DNA of 64,000 nucleotides, taken from positions 1 through 64,000 of the forward strand of contig JAMPIH010000012.1 of NCBI GenBank assembly GCA_023662825.1. The letters are read 5' to 3'. The translations under genes were made by a program, and so were the position numbers. Shown here one piece after another: positions 25,309 through 33,302 of the stretch (position 1 is its first letter; every line of letters starts with the position of its first letter). A model generated the notes under the pieces. It made no database searches and was not told where the DNA came from. It saw nothing but the letters and a program-made list of their open reading frames with translations. Origin of the DNA: Bacteroides sp. (GTDB lineage: Bacteria; Bacteroidota; Bacteroidia; Bacteroidales; P3).

Positions 25309-26238
25309 ATGACAAGCCATTCAAAAACCGTTCTTGCCATTATAGGCTTTATAACGGGAAGCGTTTTTCTTTTGTCCGGTTTTGGAAAGTTACCACATAT
25401 CGCGGTATTCCAGAGCTTGATCGCCGCTTATGGCATTGCATCGCTGTCCGCTTTTGGACCATTAATCGTGGTGGCCGAAATTATGCTCGGAATAGTCCTC
25501 GTTCTGGGTGTTTTTAGAAAGCAGGCGGCGATGCTCTCCTTTTATATGGCGCTAATCTTTACCATAGCCTATACCTACGGATACCGTAACCAAGGCATTG
25601 TTGAGTGTGGCTGTTTTGGAAACATATTAGGCGAAACAAGGCCATTATGGGTCTATGCCCGCAACCTTGTGCTCTTAGTTCTCTTGGGCTATTTATCTAT
25701 CTATGCAACCGACAGCATTAATGATACGCATCCTTTATGGAAACGTATCGTGGCATGGGGAATCATTATCCCTTCCGTTTTTATTGCCGGAATGACCTCG
25801 TACCTAAGAATACAGGGCAACCCCCAACACCCTTTTATAGGACGCCCTACAGACCAAACAGTTTTGGCAAAATACATAAACAAAAAGAAAGACAAAACGT
25901 TGCTTACCTTTATGAGTCCCAATTGCCCGCATTGCATCAACTCAGTGGAAAACTACCTTTCTTTTATGAAAAGGGGTTGGGTCGATACAGGCTTTTGCTA
26001 TATTTTATCGATGCCCGATTTAAACCAAGATTCCCTTTTTGAAAGACTACACCTCCTTTATCCTGAAATATCATGGAATGAATTGCCACGTGATAGTATT
26101 AGTTTTATCGAGGCTTTTCCTACAACATTCCTCATAGAAAATGATACCATACGGAAAGTAATTATCGGAGAGATACCCTCTCCCCTACTTCTATTGGGGG
26201 ATAGCCGCCAAGCTCCAACCTCAAACCAAGCATTATGA
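25309..26238 (+). CDS. MauE/DoxX-type membrane protein fused to a thioredoxin-like domain
   Basis: 309 residues. Residues 5-150 hold four membrane helices with LLSGFGKLPH at the start and the MauE-type motif VECGCFGN near 96, whose cysteine pair is redox-active in this family. A fifth helix at about 150-168 is followed by a thioredoxin-like domain with CPHC near 207-210, placed outside the inner membrane. Such fusions oxidise or reduce disulfides in exported proteins. The ATG at 25309 is chosen over the TTG before it. It follows the six-cysteine lipoprotein by 12 bp, which suggests a substrate. Confidence 0.85.
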   Translation: MTSHSKTVLAIIGFITGSVFLLSGFGKLPHIAVFQSLIAAYGIASLSAFGPLIVVAEIMLGIVLVLGVFRKQAAMLSFYMALIFTIAYTYGYRNQGIVECGCFGNILGETRPLWVYARNLVLLVLLGYLSIYATDSINDTHPLWKRIVAWGIIIPSVFIAGMTSYLRIQGNPQHPFIGRPTDQTVLAKYINKKKDKTLLTFMSPNCPHCINSVENYLSFMKRGWVDTGFCYILSMPDLNQDSLFERLHLLYPEISWNELPRDSISFIEAFPTTFLIENDTIRKVIIGEIPSPLLLLGDSRQAPTSNQAL

Positions 26239-26439
26239 AAGCAATATTTGCAATTTTCCTAACGACAAGTGTGTTTAAACACCCTCTTTGTTGTTACGAG
26301 TAAAAAAATATGGGGACTGAATAGTGGCATTCAAAAAGATAATAGCACTATCCGTTGCGGAATGGATGGCATACGCTTTCCATCTGAACTTTATTGTCAA
26401 TATTTCTTCCATCTATCACTTAGCAAAATGAAGGGTTAA
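26235..26439 (+). pseudogene. Possible frameshifted small secreted protein gene
   Basis: An ATG overlapping the previous stop (ATGA) begins MKAIFAIFLTTSVF, which looks like a signal peptide, but the frame ends after 22 codons. In the +1 frame an open stretch from about 26264 continues LFVVTSKKIWGLNSGIQK and runs to a TAA at 26439. Joining the two frames gives about 68 residues, consistent with a single one-base shift. It may also be chance. Nothing else is seen in 26240-26460. Confidence 0.3.
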
Positions 26440-26460
26440 CCTCTTGTAAAATAAACTCAG

Positions 26461-27225
26461 ATGAAAATTTTTGAATTCATAAGGTTTTTTGTTCTGTCAA
26501 CTCTATTTTTGACCGGCATTCGTCTCTACGGACAATCCTCTAATTCTGACTTACAAATCCCCGTGGTGAACAAGCTGCCAAGTTGGTATTGGACACAACG
26601 CCTCGGGCAAGCAATCGGAATTTCAATGATAGAAGATTTAGGCAATCAAGAAGCGGCAAGAGAACAAGCCGTTTATTTTGCTCGTATGCGAGCGGCATTA
26701 ATGGAACCGGACACCAATACTATAAGTGGAAACATCTTGACGGCAACGATTTCCAACACCAAGGAAAACAAACAAACACTGCATGCCTCCGCCACATTGA
26801 AATTGCCGAATAACTACGAAATTTTAGAGCAATGTAGATTAAAAAATGGAACGGTTTTAGTGTTGCTACAATATCGATACTCCGATTTATCCGAAACAGA
26901 GAACCTACTATTTGAATCCGATTTTTTTGTACGAAACGACACAATTTATTCCGATGATTTTTTTATGGCAATCAAGGGAAAATTTGAAGTTAGCGGAGAC
27001 GGTTCGCCCTGCAAGGATGGCTATGAATGGGATTTATATCATATCTTAGGAACACCTCTATATGACGCTGAAAGCACCTTCACATTACACACCTGGGATT
27101 ACTATACCATTACCCATAATCTTAATTTACTGAATAGTCCAAACGAATTAGCTCAACCTTATATTGGTTGGCTTAATTTCGATAATTTGCGTCAACAGCT
27201 ATACCGCAAACTATTCCATAAATAA
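26461..27225 (+). CDS. Secreted LPP20-like protein (cluster gene)
   Basis: 254 residues with a signal peptide (1-24, ending LYGQ). The mature part starts with VVNKLPSWYWTQRLGQAIG, then NQEAAREQAVYFARMRAALM and strands TLHASATLKLP and GTVLVLLQYRYS, the same order as the other LPP20-like members of this cluster (W, GIS, helix with repeated Ala, strand). The C-terminal 90 residues (DDFFMAIKGKFEVSGDG and later) are unique to this protein. Same strand, 42 bp before the transglutaminase-like gene. Function unknown. Confidence 0.7.
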   Translation: MKIFEFIRFFVLSTLFLTGIRLYGQSSNSDLQIPVVNKLPSWYWTQRLGQAIGISMIEDLGNQEAAREQAVYFARMRAALMEPDTNTISGNILTATISNTKENKQTLHASATLKLPNNYEILEQCRLKNGTVLVLLQYRYSDLSETENLLFESDFFVRNDTIYSDDFFMAIKGKFEVSGDGSPCKDGYEWDLYHILGTPLYDAESTFTLHTWDYYTITHNLNLLNSPNELAQPYIGWLNFDNLRQQLYRKLFHK

Positions 27226-27266
27226 ATCATACACGATATTTTACCAAACAAAACATAAACACCGCC

Positions 27267-28748
27267 ATGTACCGACTCTCTTTGATTACCTTTCTTTGCC
27301 TTACCAGCATCTTTTTCATTTCCGCTCAGCCCACCACCCAATCCGACTTCCAAAAGTTCGTAACCGAGCGCAACCAGAAGTTCGCCGAGTTCGAATCGGA
27401 GGCGCGGCAACGGTATGAGGCGTTCAGGAATAAGGCCAATGCCGATTATGCCGACTTTATGCAACACAAGTGGATTGCGGTAAAAACGGAACCGGCTGTT
27501 CCCGTACCACCGCTGCCTGAGCCGCCTGAACCGGTGGTAAAGGATCCCGAGGACAAATCTCCCGTGCCGGTAGAGCGTCTGCCATTCGCCAACATTTCCC
27601 CTTTGGCTCCGACCATACCGCAACCCGCCCCGCCCGTGCCCGTTATAGAACCCGCTCCCCGTCGTGCTTCCACTTTCGCCTTCAAGTTTTACAATACCCC
27701 TTGTGAGGTACGGCTCGATGCCTCGCAACGGTTCGCCCTGCCCGACGTTAGCGAGAAAACGGTGGCGGATATTTGGCGTTCGTTAGCCTCAGACCAAACG
27801 GATATGACCCTCTTAGACTGCCTGGTGCTCCGTAACAATCTCTTGCTCGGCGACTGGGGGTATATCAACCTCTTGCAAACACTCACGGAATCGTTTTTCG
27901 GGAAGCCCTGTTCCGAAGCCACGCTGCTACAAATGTACCTGCTTACCCAATCGGGCTACAAGGTCCGCTTGGCGCGTGTCGAAGAACGTTTGGTGTTGCT
28001 GGTGGCGTTCTCGGAAACGCTCTATCAATACCGTTATATATCCAAAGGATCAGACAGGTTCTTTATTATGGACACCCTTGCGCCTTATGACGGCTACCAT
28101 CTGTTTGATTACGCTTTTCCTGAAGAACAGCTGCCCTCCTTGCGCCAAGAGGAGGTTCCGGCGTTGGTGTTCCATGCCACGGAAAGCCGCACTTTCCGTT
28201 CGGACAAATATCCCTCTGTGCAGATGAGCCTGGCCACCAACCGCAACCTGATGGAATTTTACAACCACTACCCCCTGTGCAGCCAATGGCAGCACTACGT
28301 ATCCGCGTCTTTGAGCGATGAAGTGAAAGAAGTGCTTTACCCTGCCCTGCGCGTCCAAATCGGCGGAAAGAGTCAGACGGAAGCCGTAGCCTTGTTGTTG
28401 GATTTCGTGCAGACCGCATTCGAATACCAGACCGATGACCAACAGTTCGGCTACGAACGCCCCTTGTTCGGAGACGAAACCTTTTTTTATCCGTACAGCG
28501 ATTGCGAAGACCGCTCCATACTGTTCGCCATCCTGGTACGTGAACTGGTCGGCTTGAACGTGGTATTGCTGTATTATCCAGGGCATTTGGCCACGGCTGT
28601 GAAGTTTACAACAGCAACACCGCCGGGCAGTTATTTTCCCTTGCAGGACGGCAGCTACGTAATTTGCGACCCCACCTATATCCACGCCGGCGTGGGCGAG
28701 TGCATGCCCCAGTACAAGGGCATGAGCGCCACGATCATCCGGATATAA
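27267..28748 (+). CDS. Secreted protein with transglutaminase-like domain
   Basis: 493 residues with a signal peptide (1-20, ending ISAQ). Residues 25-65 form a charged coiled coil (EFESEARQRYEAFRNKANAD) and 70-130 a Pro-rich linker. The C-terminal domain carries a plausible catalytic triad: YPYSDCEDRSILFAILVREL (Cys near 408), YYPGHLATAV (His) and YVICDPTYI (Asp). This order fits the transglutaminase/papain-like superfamily, whose secreted bacterial members may cross-link or cleave peptides. It is the last gene of the envelope cluster; its higher G+C and codon use resemble the core genome more than genes 20-26 kb. Confidence 0.8.
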   Translation: MYRLSLITFLCLTSIFFISAQPTTQSDFQKFVTERNQKFAEFESEARQRYEAFRNKANADYADFMQHKWIAVKTEPAVPVPPLPEPPEPVVKDPEDKSPVPVERLPFANISPLAPTIPQPAPPVPVIEPAPRRASTFAFKFYNTPCEVRLDASQRFALPDVSEKTVADIWRSLASDQTDMTLLDCLVLRNNLLLGDWGYINLLQTLTESFFGKPCSEATLLQMYLLTQSGYKVRLARVEERLVLLVAFSETLYQYRYISKGSDRFFIMDTLAPYDGYHLFDYAFPEEQLPSLRQEEVPALVFHATESRTFRSDKYPSVQMSLATNRNLMEFYNHYPLCSQWQHYVSASLSDEVKEVLYPALRVQIGGKSQTEAVALLLDFVQTAFEYQTDDQQFGYERPLFGDETFFYPYSDCEDRSILFAILVRELVGLNVVLLYYPGHLATAVKFTTATPPGSYFPLQDGSYVICDPTYIHAGVGECMPQYKGMSATIIRI

Positions 28749-28783
28749 CTAGATTGTCTTTCAATCAATTCCCTTAAGAAAAT

Positions 28784-28820
28784 ATTTGCAACCGTGGTTG
28801 AATCAACCACGGTTGCAAAT
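28784..28820. promoter_or_regulatory. Perfect 37-bp palindrome upstream of the MFS gene
   Basis: ATTTGCAACCGTGGTTGA (28784-28801) and its exact complement at 28803-28820 are separated by one base. There is no T tract, so an operator is more likely than a terminator. It lies just upstream of the -7-like box TATCTTCG (28853-28860). Confidence 0.75.
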
Positions 28821-28910
28821 AGGCACCCTCTTCCCCGAAACATATCTTTCCGTATCTTCGCGCCCGGAAAACCGAGCCGAGGAAAGCCCCGGCCCATGCG
28901 GAACTGCATT

Positions 28911-30122
28911 ATGGAAAGCCAAGAACAACTTATCGCCCCCAAAAGATACTACCGTATCGCCGTCGGCGTTTTCTTTTTCCTTCAGGGATTCACGTTTGCC
29001 AGTTGGGCGGCGCGGATTCCCGACTTCAAGACCATTTTCTCGCTGAGCGACGGAGCTTTGGGCACGCTGCTCTTTGCCTTTCCGTTCGGGCAGTTGCTGG
29101 GCGTTTCCATCGCAGGCTACTTAGTGGAACGCTTTACCAGCCGCCGCACGCTGTTCTGCGCCGCCCTGCTCTACCCCTTCACGCTCTGCTGCCTCGGCTT
29201 TATCCCTTTCGTTTTCTCGCTTTCGGGGAACCTCCCCGCCTACGGCGTCTGGATCTTCGCGCTGGTGCTTTTCCTTTTAGGCATGGTGGCCAACCTGCAC
29301 AACCTGTCGGTGAACACGCAGGCCGTGGCGGTCGAAAAGGTATATGGACGCAGCATCATGGCCACGTTCCACGGGCTGTGGAGCCTGGCCGGATTCGCGG
29401 CCGGCATCGTGGGCTCGTTCATGGCCGCGCGCCATATCGTGCCCTTCTATCACTACACATTGATCCTGCTGTCCGGCATCCTGACGGTGGCGTTCCTGCA
29501 CCGCTACACCATGCGGCAGGACGTGGTTTCCGAAACCGCCAAAGACGAGAAGCCCACCTTCAATATCTTCAAGGGCATGGACGGTTTCGTGCTGCTGTTG
29601 GGATTTCTGGCGGGTGCCGGCATGGTGTGCGAGGGCACGGTTTACGACTGGAGCGCGGTCTATTTCAAGCAGGTGATCGGCGTGCAGGAAGGCTATATCC
29701 GCGCCGGTTACACGGCCTGCATGCTGGCCATGGCCTCGTGCCGCTTTCTGGCCGACGGCATCGTGAACCGCCTCGGTCAGGCCAAGGTGATGCTGATCTG
29801 TGGATTGACAACCATGCTCGGCTTCGTGATGATTGCCGCCTGGACCGACTTTGCCCTCGCCGTTATCGGTTCCGCGCTCGTGGGGCTGGGGGTTTCGGCC
29901 ATCGTGCCCATCTGCTACAGCGCCGTTTCCAAGCATCAGGGCGTGGTGGCGGGGCGCGCCATCAATGCCGTTTCCACGATAGGGTTCTTTGGATTCGTGG
30001 CCGGCCCGCCCGTAATCGGGCACCTCGCCCAGTGGATCGGGCTGCGCGCCACATTCCTGTTGATAGCAGCCTTGGCTGCCTGCATCGCCCTCCTCAGCGG
30101 CAAACTCCGATCCAAGAAATAA
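28911..30122 (+). CDS. MFS transporter, YbjJ-like
   Basis: 403 residues with about 12 hydrophobic segments. The opening FFFLQGFTFASWAARIPDFK followed by LGTLLFAFPFGQLLG matches the YbjJ-like group of major facilitators, and VERFTSRRT is the cytoplasmic loop 2-3 motif. Substrate unknown; some relatives are annotated as sugar or drug permeases without proof. The ATG at 28911 was chosen because it starts the conserved block; an in-frame ATG lies 15 bp upstream. The palindrome at 28784-28820 is likely to control it. Confidence 0.85.
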   Translation: MESQEQLIAPKRYYRIAVGVFFFLQGFTFASWAARIPDFKTIFSLSDGALGTLLFAFPFGQLLGVSIAGYLVERFTSRRTLFCAALLYPFTLCCLGFIPFVFSLSGNLPAYGVWIFALVLFLLGMVANLHNLSVNTQAVAVEKVYGRSIMATFHGLWSLAGFAAGIVGSFMAARHIVPFYHYTLILLSGILTVAFLHRYTMRQDVVSETAKDEKPTFNIFKGMDGFVLLLGFLAGAGMVCEGTVYDWSAVYFKQVIGVQEGYIRAGYTACMLAMASCRFLADGIVNRLGQAKVMLICGLTTMLGFVMIAAWTDFALAVIGSALVGLGVSAIVPICYSAVSKHQGVVAGRAINAVSTIGFFGFVAGPPVIGHLAQWIGLRATFLLIAALAACIALLSGKLRSKK

Positions 30123-30124
30123 CA

Positions 30125-30157
30125 AGAAGGGAGATTCTTGATGAGAATCTCCCTTCT
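30125..30157 (+). terminator. Hairpin after the MFS gene
   Basis: AGAAGGGAGATTCT and AGAATCTCCCTTCT (30125-30138 and 30144-30157) form a perfect 14-bp stem with a 5-base loop, 2 bp after the MFS stop. The T tract is weak, so it may be a processing or stabilising hairpin. Confidence 0.7.
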
Positions 30158-30234
30158 AAATAAAGATAAATTCTATTTTTCCCAATCCATTAATTCCTCA
30201 ATTTTGGATTCAGTACGACTCTCGCTATAGAGAT

Positions 30235-30354
30235 GGTGCATTTTAAGGAGTGAGATGCGACGCTGCGAGGGGTGAACCCGAAAGAGCGTACTTTTGTACG
30301 TGACTGAGGCGTGAAGCCCCGAAGCAAGGAAGCAGCTCGCCCTTAAAATGTGCC
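30235..30354 (-). repeat. Dispersed hairpin element, copy 1 (3' of rfbB)
   Basis: The arms GGTGCATTTTAAGG (30235-30248) and CCTTAAAATGTGCC (30341-30354) pair over 14 bp with only two G-U wobbles. The right arm contains the last codons and the stop of rfbB. The core, read on the minus strand, shares GGCGA-CTGCTTC, CACGTAC....GTACGCTC and TCGCATCTC with the element after tRNA-Ser at 63054-63180. The remaining 30158-30234 is A+T-rich with no recognised feature; an open frame of 86 codons across the element is not credible as a gene. Confidence 0.75.
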
Positions 30355-31398
30355 ACCGTATTGCTTGTCGTAGTACTTGAGATAATCCCCCGAGGTAACG
30401 TTTTTCAACCACTCTTCGTTGGAGAGGTACCAATCTACCGTGATTTCCATGCCCTGCTCGAAGGTTACCGAGGGTTTCCAGCCCAGTTGGCTTACCAATT
30501 TGGAGGAGTCGATGGCGTAACGCAGGTCGTGGCCCGCGCGGTCCTGCACATAGGTGATCAGTTGTTCGGATTCCCCTTCCGCACGCCCCAGTTTCCTATC
30601 CACCAAACGGCAGAGCAGCTTCACGATCTCGATATTCCGCTTTTCGTTGTGGCCGCCCACATTGTAGGTTTCGCCCGATTCCCCTTTGTGGAAAATCAGG
30701 TCGATGGCCTGCACGTGATCCCCCACATAGAGCCAGTCGCGCACATTGAGCCCCTTGCCATATACAGGCAGCGGCTTGCGGTTGCGGATATTGTTGATGA
30801 CCAGCGGAATCAGCTTCTCAGGAAACTGATACCCGCCGTAGTTGTTCGAGCAGTTGGAAATAACCACCGGCAGGCCGTAAGTATGGTAGTAGGCGCGCAC
30901 CAGATGGTCGGAGCTGGCCTTGGAGGCCGAATAGGGGCTGCGCGGATCGTAGCGCGTGGTTTCCGTAAAATAACCTTCCTCACCCAAGGAACCATACACC
31001 TCGTCGGTGCTCACGTGGTAGAAACGCTTGCCCTCGAAATGGCCGTTCCAGGCCGCCCGCGCCGCATTGAGCAGGGTTACCGTGCCCACGATATTGGTGC
31101 GGATAAACTCCATCGGGTTCGAAATCGACCTATCTACATGCGATTCGGCCGCCAGGTGGATCACCCCGTCGAAACGGTATTTTTCAAACAGGGCCGTAAC
31201 GAAATCCGAATCCACGATATCCCCCTTCTCGAACACGTAGTTGGGCATATTCTCGATGTCTTTCAGGTTTTCGAGGTTGCCCGCATAGGTAAGCTTGTCG
31301 AGGTTCACCACTTTCGTGTCCGGGTACTTCCTTACCCAGTGGCGCACCAGATGGGAGCCGATAAAGCCGGCGCCGCCGGTAATGAGAATCGTTTTCAT
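30343..31398 (-). CDS. rfbB: dTDP-glucose 4,6-dehydratase
   Basis: 351 residues, full length. A short-chain dehydrogenase with NAD-binding TGGAGFIGSH (7-16), the active-site YSASK near 160, the dehydratase marker DHVQAIDLIF near 230 and RAGHDLRYAIDSSKL near 290. It converts dTDP-glucose to the 4-keto-6-deoxy sugar, the step after RfbA (6311-7177). Its ATG overlaps the stop of the purF-like gene (ATGA), and its stop codon lies inside the outer arm of the hairpin element at 30235-30354. Confidence 0.96.
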   Translation of the reverse strand: MKTILITGGAGFIGSHLVRHWVRKYPDTKVVNLDKLTYAGNLENLKDIENMPNYVFEKGDIVDSDFVTALFEKYRFDGVIHLAAESHVDRSISNPMEFIRTNIVGTVTLLNAARAAWNGHFEGKRFYHVSTDEVYGSLGEEGYFTETTRYDPRSPYSASKASSDHLVRAYYHTYGLPVVISNCSNNYGGYQFPEKLIPLVINNIRNRKPLPVYGKGLNVRDWLYVGDHVQAIDLIFHKGESGETYNVGGHNEKRNIEIVKLLCRLVDRKLGRAEGESEQLITYVQDRAGHDLRYAIDSSKLVSQLGWKPSVTFEQGMEITVDWYLSNEEWLKNVTSGDYLKYYDKQYGGTF

Positions 31399-33302
31399 CA
31401 GTATGCTCTCGTATTTTTATTTTCCATGTAGTTGACGAAGGCGCGGCAGGCCACCGCGTTGCCGCCCGGCGTGGGGTAATTTCCCGTAAAGTACCAGTCG
31501 CCCTGCGAGTTGGGGCATGCCTTGTGCAGGTTTTCCACCGTCTGATAGATCACTTCCACTTCGGCCTGGATGGTTTCGGTCTTGAGCATCTGCGCTATCT
31601 TGGCCGAAATCTCCACATCGGTGAAAGGCGCATAGATGGCCTTTACGTGGTTCACCGCCTCGCTTCTCGGCTTTTCAAGCTGTTCCTTGCACTTGCGGTA
31701 GGTATCGGTGAGAATGTCCTCCATGCCGCGTTCCTTAAGCAAGGCTATCGTGGCCTGGAACGCGATAAAGTCGCCCAATTTGGCCATGTCGATGCCGTAG
31801 CAGTCGGGATAGCGTATCTGCGGCGCCGAAGACACGATGACGATCTTTTTCGGGCAAAGCCGGTTCAACATCTGCAGGATGCTCTCGCGCAGGGTCGTGC
31901 CCCGCACGATGGAATCGTCGATGGCCACCAGGTTGTCGCGGTACTCGCGCACCTGCCCGTAGGTAACATCGTAGATATGGTTCACAAGGTTCTTGCGCTG
32001 GTCGTCGCCCGTAATGAAGGTGCGCATCTTGGCGTCCTTCACCACAATCTGCTCCATGCGCGGGCTGAACATCAGTATCCTTTCCACCTCTTCCCGCTTC
32101 GGGTTCGCCCCCAGGCGCATCACCGCCTCAACCTTCTGCCGCTCGTTGTACTCGTACAGCCCCTCGCGCATGCCCGTATAGGCCACCTGCGCGGTATTGG
32201 GAATGGAGGTGAACACGGTGTTTTCCAGGTCGTGGCCTATGGCGTTCAGCACGTCGGGCACCAAAAGCGCGCCCAAACGTTTGCGCTCGCGGTAAATCTC
32301 GGCGTCCGTGCCGCGCGAGAAATAGATATGCTCGAACGAGCAGGGGGTCAGTTTCCCGTCGGTCTCGAGACAGGGCGAGATCTCCACCTCTCCGCCGTAG
32401 TGCGAAAGGATGATGTGCCCCGCAGGAAGTTCCTTTATTTCGGCAAACGGCACATTGAACACCGTCTGTATGGCCGGGCGTTCGGAGGCCACCACCAGCA
32501 CCTCATCGTCTAGATAGTAGAAGGCGGGGCGGATGCCCTTGGGGTCGCGGATCACGAAGGCGTCGCCGTAACCCACCATGCCGCCGAACACGAAGCCGCC
32601 GTCCCAGGAGGATGCCACTTTCTGCACGATGGCCTTCATGTCGAGCGCCCTGGGCATGATGGCCGAAATCTCCACCTTGCTCAGACCCTGCGCCTTGTAC
32701 TGGTCGTAGAGCCGCTGGTTCTCGTGGTCGAGGAACTTGGCCAGTTTCTCGAGCACCGTGATCGTATCGCCCAGCATCACCGGGTGTTGTCCCGAATCCA
32801 CCAGGTCGTCGAACAGCTCGCCGATATTGGTAAGGTTGAAGTTGCCCGCGATGATCAGGTTGCGGGTCTTCCAGTTGCTCTGACGTATAAAGGGATGGAT
32901 GTTGCGGATATCGTTCTTGCCGAAGGTGCCGTAGCGCAGGTGCCCCAGAAACAGCTCGCCGCTGAAAGGCAGGTTCTGCTTTACCCAGTCCATATCGGAA
33001 TAGCGGCGTTCGTCCGAGCCCACGGCTTTTTCTATCTGCGCGTAGGTCTGCTGGAATATCTCCTTGATGGGCGTGGCCGAATTGCTGCGCACCACATCGG
33101 TGTAGGTGCTTCCCGGCGGCATGCCGAACTTGATGCCCGCCATGCCGGCTCCATCCTGCCCCCGGTTGTGCTGCTTCTCCATAAGCAGGTACATCTTGCC
33201 CAGGCCGTAGAGGCTGTCGCCGTATTTCTGCTTGTAGTACTCGATAGGTTTGCGCAGCCGCAACAGGGCGATGCCGCATTCGTGTTTTATCGCGTCGCTC
33301 AT
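31398..33302 (-). CDS. Amidophosphoribosyltransferase (PurF-like, long form)
   Basis: 634 residues, longer than the classical 470-500. An N-terminal Ntn glutaminase domain starts MSDAIKHECGIAL with Cys9 as the nucleophile after removal of a short propeptide. Later come the glutamine-loop RGQDGAGMAG and the phosphoribosyl-transferase PRPP motif LVAIDDSIVRGTTLRESI near 455. It makes 5-phosphoribosylamine from PRPP and glutamine, the first step of purine synthesis. The long-form protein is a second homologue in many Bacteroidales, so which purF this is remains open. It overlaps both neighbours by 1-4 bp. Confidence 0.88.
   Translation of the reverse strand: MSDAIKHECGIALLRLRKPIEYYKQKYGDSLYGLGKMYLLMEKQHNRGQDGAGMAGIKFGMPPGSTYTDVVRSNSATPIKEIFQQTYAQIEKAVGSDERRYSDMDWVKQNLPFSGELFLGHLRYGTFGKNDIRNIHPFIRQSNWKTRNLIIAGNFNLTNIGELFDDLVDSGQHPVMLGDTITVLEKLAKFLDHENQRLYDQYKAQGLSKVEISAIMPRALDMKAIVQKVASSWDGGFVFGGMVGYGDAFVIRDPKGIRPAFYYLDDEVLVVASERPAIQTVFNVPFAEIKELPAGHIILSHYGGEVEISPCLETDGKLTPCSFEHIYFSRGTDAEIYRERKRLGALLVPDVLNAIGHDLENTVFTSIPNTAQVAYTGMREGLYEYNERQKVEAVMRLGANPKREEVERILMFSPRMEQIVVKDAKMRTFITGDDQRKNLVNHIYDVTYGQVREYRDNLVAIDDSIVRGTTLRESILQMLNRLCPKKIVIVSSAPQIRYPDCYGIDMAKLGDFIAFQATIALLKERGMEDILTDTYRKCKEQLEKPRSEAVNHVKAIYAPFTDVEISAKIAQMLKTETIQAEVEVIYQTVENLHKACPNSQGDWYFTGNYPTPGGNAVACRAFVNYMENKNTRAY

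Noticed and set aside
28784..28820. The 37-bp palindrome as a terminator
   Set aside because: No T tract follows on either strand and the arms are followed by mixed sequence; an operator fits better.
30173..30433. Protein of 86 residues on the minus strand
   Set aside because: It spans the hairpin element and the 3' end of rfbB in another frame and shows no protein-like features.
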